Numbered from the stretch's first letter, positions 35,959 to 45,477 are shown. The stretch is DNA of 64,000 nucleotides from Clostridium nigeriense (GCF_900086595.1 NZ_LT575472.1:51502-115501); one strand, 5' to 3'. Notes: generated by a model not told the origin, from the letters alone. A program made the numbers and translations.

Positions 35959-36612
35959 CTATAATGCTTTTAACACTTCATCGTTAAACTTTTTAGTTAT
36001 TAATTGTGGTCTTGTTATTGCACTACCAACTACAACGGCATAAGCTCCTTTTTCTAATGATAATTTCGCCTTCTCTGGAGTATCAAAATTTCCTTCAGCT
36101 ATTACTTTTGCCTTGCAATCTTTTATTAAAGCTTCTAAAACTTCAAAATTGTTCATTCCTTTTGAATGATCTGTATATCCTACTAGGGTAGTTCCTACAT
36201 ACTGGAATCCAAGCTCTCCAGCTCTTAATCCTTCTTCTATAGTAGATATATCTGCCATAAAGCTTTGATTTGGGTACTTTTTAAATATTTCTTTTAAAAA
36301 TTCTTCATCTTGATTTATTGTAGCATCTAAAGCGATTATATCAACTCCAGCTTCAACTAAGGCATCTACTTCTTTCATAGTTGGAGTTATATATGGCTTA
36401 ATGTTATCATAATCTATTTTTATTATACCTATTATAGGTAAATCCACTTCTTTCTTTATAGCAACTATATCTTCAACACTATTAGCTCTTATTCCAATAG
36501 CACCACCTTCTTTAGCCGCTACAGCCATTCTACTCATTATATAAGAGCTGTGTAGTGGTTCATTATCTAATGCTTGACATGATACTATTAATCCTCTATC
36601 TATCTCTTTCAC
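35959..36612 (-). CDS. nanE: N-acetylmannosamine-6-phosphate 2-epimerase
   Basis: Converts ManNAc-6-P to GlcNAc-6-P. The 217-residue TIM-barrel protein begins [18 protein letters not shown] and contains [24 protein letters not shown] and the phosphate-binding end [14 protein letters not shown], all NanE signatures. It is 5 bp after the PTS gene. No sialic-acid lyase or ManNAc kinase is nearby, which fits direct import and phosphorylation of ManNAc by the PTS. Confidence 0.95.
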   Translation of the reverse strand: MKEIDRGLIVSCQALDNEPLHSSYIMSRMAVAAKEGGAIGIRANSVEDIVAIKKEVDLPIIGIIKIDYDNIKPYITPTMKEVDALVEAGVDIIALDATINQDEEFLKEIFKKYPNQSFMADISTIEEGLRAGELGFQYVGTTLVGYTDHSKGMNNFEVLEALIKDCKAKVIAEGNFDTPEKAKLSLEKGAYAVVVGSAITRPQLITKKFNDEVLKAL

Positions 36613-36617
36613 TATTA

Positions 36618-38108
36618 CTAATCTCTCCCTATAATTTCATTAATCTTTTGTTTTAACGGATCTGCTTTAGCTCCGAATATTGCTTGTATTCCGCCTTTAA
36701 CCTCTAGAACTGCAGTAGCTCCTAAAGATTTAATCTTGTCTTTATCAACTTTTTTAACATCTTTAACTGCTACTCTTAATCTTGTTATACAAGCATCTAC
36801 ATCCTCTAAGTTTTCAGCTCCACCAAGTGCTACTAAAATTTGTTCTGCAACTTCATTTAAGCTGTCTTTAGTAACAACATTAACATTTTCTTCTTCTGCT
36901 TCTCTTCCTGGAGTCATAACGTTAAACTTAGTAATTAAAAATCTAAATACAAAGTAATATAATGCAAACCAAATTGCTCCTATTATTAATACATATATCC
37001 AATTTGTTTTATCATTTCCTTGAAGTACACCGAATAATGTAAAATCTATTAATCCACCTGAGAAAGTATTTCCTATTGATATATTTAATATATCTGCAAT
37101 AAAGAATGATAAACCATCTAATACTGCATGAACTACGTATAACCATGGTGCTACGAATAAGAACATAAATTCAATTGGCTCTGTAATACCAGTAACAAAT
37201 GAAGTTATTGCTGCTCCTAAGAATAATCCACCAACTAATTTTCTCTTTGCTTTAGGTACACAATGATACATAGCTAAACATGCTCCTGGTAAACCAAACA
37301 TCATTGTAGCAAAACGTCCAGCAAAGAATCTTGTTCCTTCTGTAAATAATCCAACATGGTTCGGATCTGCTAATTGAGCAAAGAATATATTTTGTGCACC
37401 AACTATAGTTTGACCTGCCACTACTTCAACTCCACCTAATTCTGTGTACCAGAATAATGGATAAATCATGTGATGTAAACCAACTGCACCTGTTAATCTT
37501 AATAAGAATCCATAAAGGAATGTTCCTATTGGTCCTAAACCAGCTATACCATTACCTATTGTAACTAACCAGTTTTGGAATGTTGGCCAAATTAAGAAGA
37601 ATATAGCTCCTATAAATATTGCTGAAAAAGATGATACTATAGGAACAAATCTTGATCCACCAAAGAAACCTAAAACTGATGGTAATTGAATATTTCCATA
37701 TTTGTTATGTAAAAATGATACCGTTAACCCAATTACTATAGCTCCAACAACGCCTGTGTCTATTGACTTAACTGCTGGATTAAATGCTGTAATCATACCA
37801 CTAATTGCTGCGTTCATAACTAAGAATGCTACCGCTCCTGCAAGCCCTGCAGTACCCTTATCCTTCTTAGCTAATCCTACTGAAAGACCTATACACATAA
37901 TAAGTGCTAAATTTGCAAATACAACATTTCCTGCTGAAGACATTATTGAGAATATGCCTTGTAACCAAGAAACATTTAAAAATGGATATGCTTGAACTGT
38001 ATTTGGATTTGATAAAGCTCCTCCAATACCTAATAGTAAACCTGCAGCAGGTAATATTGCTATTGGTAACATAAAGGACTTACCTATCTTTTGTAACTGT
38101 TTAAACAA
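36618..38108 (-). CDS. PTS transporter EIICB, probably for N-acetylmannosamine
   Basis: Sugar phosphotransferase of the glucose/N-acetylglucosamine family. The EIIC domain (about 1-390) has [23 protein letters not shown] and the GITEPIEF signature; the EIIB domain (about 410-496) has the phosphorylated cysteine in [12 protein letters not shown]. No EIIA is fused, so it must borrow one. Start is TTG 38108 behind GAGGAGG. Tight linkage to nanE (5 bp) suggests N-acetylmannosamine as substrate; GlcNAc or glucose cannot be excluded. Confidence 0.88.
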   Translation of the reverse strand: MFKQLQKIGKSFMLPIAILPAAGLLLGIGGALSNPNTVQAYPFLNVSWLQGIFSIMSSAGNVVFANLALIMCIGLSVGLAKKDKGTAGLAGAVAFLVMNAAISGMITAFNPAVKSIDTGVVGAIVIGLTVSFLHNKYGNIQLPSVLGFFGGSRFVPIVSSFSAIFIGAIFFLIWPTFQNWLVTIGNGIAGLGPIGTFLYGFLLRLTGAVGLHHMIYPLFWYTELGGVEVVAGQTIVGAQNIFFAQLADPNHVGLFTEGTRFFAGRFATMMFGLPGACLAMYHCVPKAKRKLVGGLFLGAAITSFVTGITEPIEFMFLFVAPWLYVVHAVLDGLSFFIADILNISIGNTFSGGLIDFTLFGVLQGNDKTNWIYVLIIGAIWFALYYFVFRFLITKFNVMTPGREAEEENVNVVTKDSLNEVAEQILVALGGAENLEDVDACITRLRVAVKDVKKVDKDKIKSLGATAVLEVKGGIQAIFGAKADPLKQKINEIIGRD

Positions 38109-38194
38109 AGTACTTCCTCCTCTTTAGTAAATTATTTTCATAATTATTTTTTTGTTAAAATTATTTTCTTTTGAATACATTTACAGATTACCAC

Positions 38195-38222
38195 GAAAAT
38201 AATTTTTATGCAATTATTTTTC
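38195..38222 (-). promoter_or_regulatory. Candidate RpiR-type operator upstream of the PTS gene
   Basis: Near-palindrome GAAAATAATT-N7-AATTATTTTTC about 87 bases before the PTS start. A related AT-rich copy (TAATTATTTTTTTG..AAAATTATTTTC) lies closer to the gene. GAAAATAATT-type palindromes are known for MurR/RpiR regulators. Binding is inferred, not shown. Confidence 0.55.
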
Positions 38223-38265
38223 TTAAAATTTTTTTCACAATTTATTCCTTATATCTTATATATAA

Positions 38266-38313
38266 TAAAAAAAGTATTGCAGAACATACTTATATTCTTA
38301 CAATACTTTTTTG
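38266..38313 (-). terminator. Terminator of the ChbG-type gene
   Basis: AAAAAGTATTG / CAATACTTTTTT stem with A/T runs on both sides, 17 bases past the stop at 38330. Confidence 0.8.
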
Positions 38314-38329
38314 TTTCTATTCTAATTTT

Positions 38330-39064
38330 TTAAATATCTCTGTAATTGCATAACTTAATATCATTTTCATCTATAAAGCTTATAAGCTCCTTGGACGTTA
38401 GAATTTTTAGTTCTTCTATTCTTTTTAAATTATACGAACTATTTTCCATTATAAAAGTATCTAAATAGGCAGGATGAGTCATTGTTTCTAAGATATTGTA
38501 TTTATTTAAATTTAACTTTTTAAATGAATCTAAGCTAACTGTTTTATCATAAAAAAAAGTTGAATATGGTATTACCTTATCATAATTCAATTCATATAAT
38601 AGTCCACCTCTTATAGGCAATTTATATTCAGAAATTAAACTTTCAATAACTGGCTTTAAAGGCTCAAAAGTATGAATATGATGATGTGAATCTAAATGGG
38701 TTATCTCTACCCCATTATTTAATACCTTCTTTATTTGAGCAGAAAATTCATTATATATTTCCTCTAAATCAAACTTTTTTACCGCTTCCTTAGAATCTAT
38801 TCTCTTATAGAAAAATCCATTTTCATCTACTATAGTTTTATGATTATTTAATACAGGTTTATAAGCTGTTAATGTTAAGTGAACTCCACATCCCAAATTA
38901 TCTAAATCCTTATCACTATTTAATAACTCTATAGCATGATCAAAACCTGGCATTCCCGCCATAATTGAAGTACTTCTTACTACTCCCCTTTTGTATGCAT
39001 CGATAATTCCAAAATTAGCTCCTCTACTCATTCCAAAATCATCAGCATTTATTATTAATTTCAT
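38330..39064 (-). CDS. ChbG/YdjC-type carbohydrate deacetylase
   Basis: Removes an acetyl group from N-acetylated oligosaccharides such as chitobiose phosphate. The 244-residue protein has the metal-binding INADDFGMSRGANFGI at the start, GVHLTLT, and the second His site HLDSHHHIHTF. Start ATG 39064 follows GAGGTGAG. It lies just upstream of the amino-sugar PTS but has its own terminator, so joint use is likely but separate transcription too. Confidence 0.88.
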   Translation of the reverse strand: MKLIINADDFGMSRGANFGIIDAYKRGVVRSTSIMAGMPGFDHAIELLNSDKDLDNLGCGVHLTLTAYKPVLNNHKTIVDENGFFYKRIDSKEAVKKFDLEEIYNEFSAQIKKVLNNGVEITHLDSHHHIHTFEPLKPVIESLISEYKLPIRGGLLYELNYDKVIPYSTFFYDKTVSLDSFKKLNLNKYNILETMTHPAYLDTFIMENSSYNLKRIEELKILTSKELISFIDENDIKLCNYRDI

Positions 39065-39228
39065 AAACTCACCTCTCTAATTCAAAGTATATACCCATTT
39101 TATTCTCTCTTTAATTATAGCACTTTATCTTAACATATATTTATAAAAGCACTTATAAATGTATAAACTCTATATTTATTTCTAATGATAGTAAATATAA
39201 AGTACTATTTATATGTGAGGTATATTTT

Positions 39229-40086
39229 ATGAAAAAACTTATTACTAGAAGTTATCGTATTATTTTAATTATTCTTATACTAATATCAAGTATATTTAAT
39301 TTACCTAAGGCATTTTCTGACTTGAATTTATTAGAGAATTTCCCTAATAATAATATTTTGCCCCATCACTTTCGTAAATCTACTGATGATATATCCACAT
39401 TAGTTGATAATAATATTAATTTAACTGGCTTAGATAAATTAAATATATCTGGAAGTGGACAATTTTCGGATTCAGGACTTTCTTTAATAAAAGAGTCTAT
39501 TCCTAATAGTTTTAATATATTAGATATTGATTTAAGACAAGAATCTCATGGTTTTATAAATGGCATAGCAGTTAGCTTTGAAAACTTAAAAAATAATGCT
39601 AATAAAGGATTAACTTTACCTGAAATTTTAGCTACTGAAAATAATTTATTAAAATCTATTAAAATTGGTGAACCTATAACTTTTTATAATACAAAAGAAA
39701 CTGTTATTCCTGAAAATGTTCAAAGTGAACTAGAAGTTGCAAACTCCAAAGAAATAGGATACATTCGTATTCCTGTAACGGATGGAGGTATGCCTACTGA
39801 AGATATGATAAATTCTTTTATAAATATTGTTAACAATCAACCTGAAAATACATGGCTTCATTTTCATTGTAAAGAAGGCATCGGTAGAACAACTACTTTT
39901 ATGATAATGTATGATATTATGAAAAACTACAAGGAAGTAAGTTTAAATGATATTATTAGACGCCAAGTTCTTCTATCCCAAATGAATGAAATTGATGCAC
40001 AAGGCTTTTATAGTGGAAAGCATAATGAGTTTTTAAAAAAATTTTATAATGAATATACATCAACTAATAAAAAAGAAGCTATTTAA
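39229..40086 (+). CDS. Secreted PTP-like cysteine phytase / inositol polyphosphatase
   Basis: A 285-residue protein with a signal peptide (basic MKKLITRSYR, hydrophobic IILIILILISSIF). The P-loop is HFHCKEGIGRTTTF, with Cys214 and Arg220 matching the HCxxGxGRT signature of bacterial protein-tyrosine-phosphatase-like phytases. IPVTDGGMPTEDMI would supply the general acid Asp185. Such enzymes release phosphate from myo-inositol phosphates. The protein is probably exported or membrane-anchored. No inositol genes are adjacent. A phosphoprotein substrate is possible but less like this subfamily. Confidence 0.82.
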   Translation: MKKLITRSYRIILIILILISSIFNLPKAFSDLNLLENFPNNNILPHHFRKSTDDISTLVDNNINLTGLDKLNISGSGQFSDSGLSLIKESIPNSFNILDIDLRQESHGFINGIAVSFENLKNNANKGLTLPEILATENNLLKSIKIGEPITFYNTKETVIPENVQSELEVANSKEIGYIRIPVTDGGMPTEDMINSFINIVNNQPENTWLHFHCKEGIGRTTTFMIMYDIMKNYKEVSLNDIIRRQVLLSQMNEIDAQGFYSGKHNEFLKKFYNEYTSTNKKEAI

Positions 40087-40100
40087 ATAGCTTCTTTTTT
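40069..40100 (+). terminator. Terminator overlapping the phytase stop codon
   Basis: Perfect palindrome with arms AAAAAAGAAGCTATTT / AAATAGCTTCTTTTTT; the TAA stop of the phytase gene (40084-40086) lies at its centre. Confidence 0.85.
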
Positions 40101-40270
40101 ATTAGTTATTTAATATGAAGAATTTTTAATTATAGTATATTTAACTTAAATAATTGGTTATATTTTAGTTCACATCAGTTATAAGTGAGTTGAAAATTTA
40201 TATTAATAATGATAAAATTATTCATATAATATTAATTATCTTTTAATAATTACAATCAAAGGAGAAAATT

Positions 40271-40708
40271 ATGTTAGATCAAAAAACAATAGATATAATA
40301 AAAAGCACAGTACCAGTTTTAAAAACTCATGGAGTAGAAATTACAACGACTTTCTATAAAAATATGTTTGAGCAAAATCCTGAAGTAAAGTCTTTATTTA
40401 ATATGGATAGACAAGCTTCTGGAGAACAACAAAAGGCTTTAGCTATGTCAATATTAGCTGCTGCTCAAAATATAGACAATCTATCAGCTATAATGCCAGT
40501 AGTTAACAAAATAGGTGTTATGCACTGTAATTCTAATGTTATGCCAGAACATTATCCAATAGTAGGAAAACATTTATTAGGAGCTATAAAAGAAGTTTTA
40601 GGGGACGCTGCAACTGATGAAATTATTGATGCTTGGGCTAAAACTTACGAAGTCCTTGCTGAAGTATTTATAGGAGCAGAAAAGGATATATATTCTTCAA
40701 GAAACTAA
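40271..40708 (+). CDS. Single-domain globin of the flavohemoglobin type
   Basis: 145 residues aligning with the globin domain of Hmp. The key haem-pocket residues fall at the same numbers as in Hmp: Tyr29 (B10, TTFYKNMF), Gln53 (E7, GEQQKAL) and proximal His85 (F8, [10 protein letters not shown]). The FAD/NAD reductase domain is absent. It may bind or detoxify NO or O2 with an external reductant. ATG 40271 follows AGGAG. It is convergent with the TipAS-type MerR gene. Confidence 0.92.
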   Translation: MLDQKTIDIIKSTVPVLKTHGVEITTTFYKNMFEQNPEVKSLFNMDRQASGEQQKALAMSILAAAQNIDNLSAIMPVVNKIGVMHCNSNVMPEHYPIVGKHLLGAIKEVLGDAATDEIIDAWAKTYEVLAEVFIGAEKDIYSSRN

Positions 40709-40711
40709 TAT

Positions 40712-40738
40712 AATGGGCTGTTTCTAACAGCCCATTAT
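40712..40738. terminator. Bidirectional terminator after the globin gene
   Basis: AATGGGCTGTT TCT AACAGCCCATT, perfect stem between convergent genes. Confidence 0.88.
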
Positions 40739-40741
40739 TTA

Positions 40742-41500
40742 TTATTTTGCATATTTAATTATAATATCTCTTAATATATTAACAACTTCTTTTCCAGCCT
40801 TATCATTATAGTACTTTGCAAATCTTTCATCTGCAACATACATTTCAGCTAAACCCATATGAGCTTCTTTAGAATAATTTGGCCATGTAAAACTAAGCCA
40901 CTTCTTATGATTTTCATAAATTTCTCTAGCAACTTCTGAATTAATATCTTTTGTTTCATATATTTCTATTAAGCCATTAAAAACTTTTTCTTCTGTTCTA
41001 CTCATTTCATCAAAGTCTTCTTTACTCATATTTAAGAACTTTTTATTAGATTCTTCAATTGTCTTTTTACCATATTTATCTCTAATTTCTTTACCATACT
41101 TTTCTTCATTTTTCTTTAAATGCTCTTTTTTAAAGCCTTCAAACTTTTCTTTATTAGACATGTTTATTTCTCCTTTCTTATATTCAATTGTTTTTTCTAC
41201 AGTTAAAATCAATTGATCAAGTTGATTTCTTCTAGAAATGAGGCTTTCACGATGTTCAATTAATGACTTGCAAATGTCAAAACTAGGATCCATTATTATA
41301 TTTTGAATGTCTTCAAGTTTAATATCCATAGATCTATAAAGTAAAATTTGTTGTAAAATATCAACTTCTTTTTCTCCATATATCCTGTATCCTGATGAAT
41401 TAATCCTACAAGGTTTTAAAAGGCCAATTTCATCGTAATACCTAAGTGTTCTAGTGCTTACACCTGCAATTTCAGCTAGCTTCTTAATTGTGTACTCCAT
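40742..41500 (-). CDS. MerR family regulator with TipAS antibiotic-recognition domain
   Basis: The 252-residue protein has an N-terminal MerR domain (YTIKKLAEIAGVSTRTLRYYDEIGLL), a long helix, and a C-terminal TipAS domain (about 125-250; KKWLSFTWPNYSKEAHMGLAEMYVADERF). TipAS domains trap thiopeptides or similar ligands. The gene is preceded by a perfect MerR-style promoter with a 19-bp spacer (41523-41553), so it very probably regulates itself. Confidence 0.92.
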   Translation of the reverse strand: MEYTIKKLAEIAGVSTRTLRYYDEIGLLKPCRINSSGYRIYGEKEVDILQQILLYRSMDIKLEDIQNIIMDPSFDICKSLIEHRESLISRRNQLDQLILTVEKTIEYKKGEINMSNKEKFEGFKKEHLKKNEEKYGKEIRDKYGKKTIEESNKKFLNMSKEDFDEMSRTEEKVFNGLIEIYETKDINSEVAREIYENHKKWLSFTWPNYSKEAHMGLAEMYVADERFAKYYNDKAGKEVVNILRDIIIKYAK

Positions 41501-41522
41501 CCCTATACCTCCTTACAATATA

Positions 41523-41553
41523 ATGATAGACCTTTACGCAACGTTAATGTCAA
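41523..41553 (-). promoter_or_regulatory. MerR-type promoter with 19-bp spacer
   Basis: Minus-strand -35 TTGACA (41553-41548), -10 TATCAT (41528-41523), spacer exactly 19 bp containing TTAACGTTGCGTAAAGGT, which is partly dyad-symmetric. The overlong spacer is the hallmark of promoters activated by MerR proteins. It lies 23 bp before the TipAS-MerR start codon. Confidence 0.85.
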
Positions 41554-41664
41554 TTAATATTATAAACTTTTTAATATTATCAATTAAACATAAAGTAATT
41601 AACTTATTTTAACCAATAAAGATGATATACTAAACTTATAAATATTATAATAAGGAGATATATT

Positions 41665-42534
41665 ATGAAAAAGATTGATTTGCATCTGCATTCTTACTTT
41701 AGTGATGATGGGGAATTAAGCCCCGAGATAATTATAAATAAAGCTATTGAGAACGGTTTAGATATTATCTCAATTACAGATCATAATTCTATAAAAGCTA
41801 ATAACATTGCCTTAGAATATGCTAACAATAAAAATATTAAATATATATCCGGAATAGAAATCGACTGCCAATACAACGGATTAAACCTTCATCTTCTAGG
41901 ATATGACTTTGATTTTAATAAAGATTGTTTTATAAAACTAGAAGAAAATATAATAAAACAAGAAAAAGAAGCAGGACTAAAAAGAATTAAGAAAATAAAA
42001 GAAGTAACTAACTTATACTTAAATGATGAAGATGTATTAACTAAAGCTCCAAGTGGAATAATAACTGGTGAATTAATAGCAGAAGTACTATTATCTGATG
42101 AAAGAAACAAAGATTCAAAAATACTTTCTCCTTATAGAGATGGTGGTATTAAAAGTGATATGCCATTTGTAAATTTTTATTGGGATTATTTTTCACAAGG
42201 AAAACCTGCATACGTTCATATAGAATATATTACTTTGTTAGAGGCAATAAAAATGATTAAAGATAATGGAGGAATATCCATATTAGCTCATCCAGGAAAT
42301 AATTTAAAAAATAATTTTGATATTATTGACGACTTAATAAAAGAAGGCATTGATGGTATTGAAGTATTTAGTTCTTATCATTCAAAAGAAACTATAGAAT
42401 TTTTTTATAATAAAGCTATTAAAAACAACTTATTTATTACATGTGGAACAGACTTTCATGGAAAAAACAAACCTAATATAGAGATTGGTAAATTTAATTA
42501 TGAAATAAATAGTAATTTAATATTATTTAATTAG
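41665..42534 (+). CDS. PHP domain phosphoesterase
   Basis: 289 residues with the PHP metal-binding sites DLHLHSYFSDDGELSP (start), SITDHNSI, the conserved ISGIEIDC segment, and ILAHPGN plus CGTDFHGKN near the end. Related to the 3',5'-nucleoside bisphosphate / RNase AM-type phosphatases; the exact substrate is not fixed by sequence. ATG 41665 follows AAGGAG. It is divergent from the TipAS regulator. Confidence 0.88.
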   Translation: MKKIDLHLHSYFSDDGELSPEIIINKAIENGLDIISITDHNSIKANNIALEYANNKNIKYISGIEIDCQYNGLNLHLLGYDFDFNKDCFIKLEENIIKQEKEAGLKRIKKIKEVTNLYLNDEDVLTKAPSGIITGELIAEVLLSDERNKDSKILSPYRDGGIKSDMPFVNFYWDYFSQGKPAYVHIEYITLLEAIKMIKDNGGISILAHPGNNLKNNFDIIDDLIKEGIDGIEVFSSYHSKETIEFFYNKAIKNNLFITCGTDFHGKNKPNIEIGKFNYEINSNLILFN

Positions 42535-42684
42535 TATTTTTTTGATATCAATTAAAACAAAATTATCTTTCATTAGAAATCTTATATACACTAGTATTTA
42601 ATAGTGATATAATAAAAATCCACTTATTGTTATATACTTAAAATATACAATATTTAATTATAAAGAAAGTGTCAGGTGAGATTT

Positions 42685-43101
42685 ATGATTGATGCGAAAT
42701 TATTAGTTGAAAAGGCTTATGAAGCTCAAAAGTTTGCTTATACTCCTTACTCTAACTTTAATGTTGGTGCAGCATTACTTGGTACAAATGGTAAAATATA
42801 TTTAGGCTGTAATATAGAAAATGCAGCTTTCACGCCAACTAACTGCGCTGAAAGAACTGCCTTTTTCAAAGCTGTATCTGAAGGACAACATGAATTCCTT
42901 GCAATTGCAATAGTTGGTAATAAAGCTGATGCTGAGGAAACAGAATATTGTGCTCCTTGTGGAGTATGTAGACAGGTAATTGCTGAATTTTGCGATCCTA
43001 AAACATTTAAAATCTATTTAGCTAAGAATAAAGAAGAATATAAGGAATATACATTAGAGGAACTTTTACCACTTGGATTTACTGGTAAAGACTTAAATTA
43101 A
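42685..43101 (+). CDS. cdd: Cytidine deaminase
   Basis: Converts cytidine to uridine. The 138-residue protein has the NxGAALL substrate loop (FNVGAALLGTNGKI), the catalytic CAERTAFFKA and the zinc site CAPCGVCRQVI. Use of ATG 42685 is favoured by AGGTGAG 5 bases upstream; a GTG three codons earlier lies in that site. Confidence 0.95.
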   Translation: MIDAKLLVEKAYEAQKFAYTPYSNFNVGAALLGTNGKIYLGCNIENAAFTPTNCAERTAFFKAVSEGQHEFLAIAIVGNKADAEETEYCAPCGVCRQVIAEFCDPKTFKIYLAKNKEEYKEYTLEELLPLGFTGKDLN

Positions 43102-43128
43102 AAATATATTTTTTTCTTTAATATAAAA

Positions 43129-43160
43129 GCAGAGCTTCTATTTAAGTTGCTCTGCCTTTT
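43129..43160 (+). terminator. Terminator of cdd, overlapping the convergent gene's stop
   Basis: GCAGAGC / GCTCTGC stem followed by CTTTTTATA; the stop codon of the convergent gene at 43138 is inside it. Confidence 0.7.
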
Positions 43161-43899
43161 TATATAAATTCTTTATAAACTTCATCATTTCACTTTTATT
43201 CTCTTCTAATTGCTTAATTCTATTAACGTTTGCTCCCGATGGATGTGGAAATCCCATTAATATTCTATCCTTAGCTATAAGTTCTTCTTTTTCTAATTTC
43301 ATTAAAACCTCTTCCACAGCTCTTCCTAATGGTATTAATAATACTTTATCTTTATTTTCTAAGCTATTATATTCATTTAGAAAGTTACCATATACATACC
43401 TCATTAAGAAGTTATTTTTAATTAATTTAGGAGTATGCCCTGAATAATTTTCTTTATTAATAAATGTAGAATAAGGAATTAATGAAACAGTATGTAATAT
43501 ATCATCTCTTTCTCCAAATAACTCCTTACAACTATTTATATTCAAAGCTTTATTAAGCTCTATTTCATCTAGCATATTTATAATATTTTTTCTAATTACT
43601 CCACTAAATCTTCCGGCCTCTTTACACATATATTGAATCTTTTCAATACTCTCTCCATCTTCAAGAGCTTTCCTAGCTTCTGCCATAGCTGTACTCATTT
43701 GCTGAAACCCTGGAGTAATTCCTATTATGAACAATTTAGCTTTTGTATTTATATATTCATTATGAGGAGCATAGTAAATTTCTAAACTACCATCTTTTTC
43801 AACTAAAAAATCATTTACCAATAATTCTTCTTTAGTATATTTATTTTTTAATGGTAAATTCATTATTCTATATTTATAATCATGCAATGTTTTTTTCAT
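43138..43899 (-). CDS. Uracil-DNA-glycosylase-superfamily-like protein
   Basis: 253 residues from ATG 43899, which follows AGGAGGG; an upstream start lacks a site. FIIGITPGFQQM resembles the first UDG motif and GFPHPSGANVNR the second (HPSx), with LLIPLGRAVEEVL between them. This matches large-spacing UDG-fold proteins of unknown specificity. The usual catalytic Asp/Asn is not clear, so it may not act on uracil. No partner genes. Confidence 0.65.
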   Translation of the reverse strand: MKKTLHDYKYRIMNLPLKNKYTKEELLVNDFLVEKDGSLEIYYAPHNEYINTKAKLFIIGITPGFQQMSTAMAEARKALEDGESIEKIQYMCKEAGRFSGVIRKNIINMLDEIELNKALNINSCKELFGERDDILHTVSLIPYSTFINKENYSGHTPKLIKNNFLMRYVYGNFLNEYNSLENKDKVLLIPLGRAVEEVLMKLEKEELIAKDRILMGFPHPSGANVNRIKQLEENKSEMMKFIKNLYKKAEQLK

Positions 43900-43960
43900 A
43901 AACGCCCTCCTATCCAATAATAAACATACTTAATAAAATAATATCTAATTTACCCATATA

Positions 43961-44755
43961 TTATTCTACTAATACTTGAATTTGACAATTATATTCGTAA
44001 GTATTAAATAATTCATTAAAGATTTCTACTTCTAAGTATAACTTGGGCTTTAAGTTATTTATTCTTAAATAATTTATTATTTTACTGATACTATCAGCTA
44101 TATTTTTATTATTATAAGTAATTGTTAGATATTTCCCACCAGGTAAAAAGAAAATATTATTATTCTCAATATCCCTTTTATCTTCAAGTATATTGAATAC
44201 ATATTTAGGATTTATTTTTCCATCTAAATTAAAATCATATATTATTCCCCTTTCTAGAGCCACCCTTATGTTTCTTTCCCTTATTATCTTATCTAATTCA
44301 GAATAATATATTAATTCCCTTAACTCTCCTACTTCTTTGCAATTATAAACTATGGCTCTTCTCTCTTTAAATTCTCTTAAGCTTACTTCATTATCTTTAA
44401 CCATAGATTTTGAATCAATTATGGATTTATTTAAATTATCAATATTATTTATAACGTCCTTAAGCTTATTTATATTATTTTCTGCTTCAATTTTTTTCTT
44501 TCTTAAAAAATCTAAAAGTTTATCTGTATTTGATGCCTTAAATATCTCCTGTAATTCTTTTATACTTGTGCCTAAATTTCTACAGCCTATAATTATATCT
44601 AAATAAATAAACTGCTCAATTGAATAAAACCTGTATCCAGTGTTTTCATCAATATATTTTGGTATAAGCAATCCTTTATCATGATAATATCTTAGGGCTT
44701 TTATTGTAACTCCTTTAATTTTAGATACCTCTCCAATTGAATATAATTTATCCAT
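43961..44755 (-). CDS. MerR family regulator with GyrI-like domain
   Basis: 264 residues: MerR winged helix (LYSIGEVSKIKGVTIKALRYYHDKGLLIP), coiled-coil (KKKIEAENNINKLKDVINNI), and a GyrI-like ligand-binding half ending LEVEIFNELFNTYEYNCQIQVLVE, like BmrR/Mta regulators. It is divergent from an acetyltransferase gene whose promoter (44781-44811) is of MerR type, so that gene is the likely target. Confidence 0.9.
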   Translation of the reverse strand: MDKLYSIGEVSKIKGVTIKALRYYHDKGLLIPKYIDENTGYRFYSIEQFIYLDIIIGCRNLGTSIKELQEIFKASNTDKLLDFLRKKKIEAENNINKLKDVINNIDNLNKSIIDSKSMVKDNEVSLREFKERRAIVYNCKEVGELRELIYYSELDKIIRERNIRVALERGIIYDFNLDGKINPKYVFNILEDKRDIENNNIFFLPGGKYLTITYNNKNIADSISKIINYLRINNLKPKLYLEVEIFNELFNTYEYNCQIQVLVE

Positions 44756-44780
44756 TTTATCATTTCCTTTTAAAATATTA

Positions 44781-44811
44781 TTGACTCTCCCCTTAGGGTA
44801 GACATTATTAT
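44781..44811 (+). promoter_or_regulatory. MerR-type promoter of the acetyltransferase gene
   Basis: -35 TTGACT (44781-44786), 19-bp spacer, -10 TATTAT (44806-44811). The spacer carries the ACTCTCCCCTTAGGGTAGA dyad typical of BmrR/Mta-class operators. Confidence 0.85.
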
Positions 44812-44847
44812 CATTATAAAATATTTTTTGATAAAGGAGTACTTTTT

Positions 44848-45477
44848 ATGAGCAAAGTTATTTATAGGGATTTATTAAAAGAGGATTATAACTCAATAAA
44901 GTCATTAATATGTGAAGCTTTTGGTTTTAAGACCTTTACTAATGATGAAAATCTTTTAGATTCAGTTTTAAATATTTATCTTCAAAACTGCATAATATCT
45001 AGCTCTTATTGTAAAATTGCAGAGATAAATAATGAAGTTGTAGGTATAATTCTAGGTAAAGCTAAAGAAGATAAGAATAAACTTTGGAGTATTAAAAATT
45101 TAATTAGCATTCTTAAATCTTTTATTAAGCTAATATCCATAAATTCCAAAAACAAAAAAATTATCAAGGAGCTTTCTAATATTACTAGTATATATAAAGA
45201 TTTGATTAGAAATAAGGAAAATCAATTTCAAGGATGTATTCAATTATTTATAATTTCAGAAAAATATAGAGAACTTAAAATAGGTAAAACTTTATTAAGT
45301 TATTTATTTTCATATATGAAATCTTACAAAGTAAACTCATTATATTTATTTACTGATACTAGATGTAACTATAGTTTTTACGATAGTCAAGGGTTTGAAA
45401 GAATAGGTGAGAAAAAACTTTTAATTAATTCTAATAAAGAAATTCTTAATGTGTTTTTATATAAATATATTTTTTAA
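44848..45477 (+). CDS. GNAT family N-acetyltransferase
   Basis: A 209-residue GNAT protein: early beta strands (IYRDLLKEDYNSIKSLICEAF), motif A as IQLFIISEKYRELKIGKTLLSYL, and the C-terminal NYSFYDSQGFERIG. The substrate is unknown. Control by a divergent MerR regulator with a ligand domain suggests that it inactivates the toxic compound the regulator senses (inference). Confidence 0.85.
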   Translation: MSKVIYRDLLKEDYNSIKSLICEAFGFKTFTNDENLLDSVLNIYLQNCIISSSYCKIAEINNEVVGIILGKAKEDKNKLWSIKNLISILKSFIKLISINSKNKKIIKELSNITSIYKDLIRNKENQFQGCIQLFIISEKYRELKIGKTLLSYLFSYMKSYKVNSLYLFTDTRCNYSFYDSQGFERIGEKKLLINSNKEILNVFLYKYIF

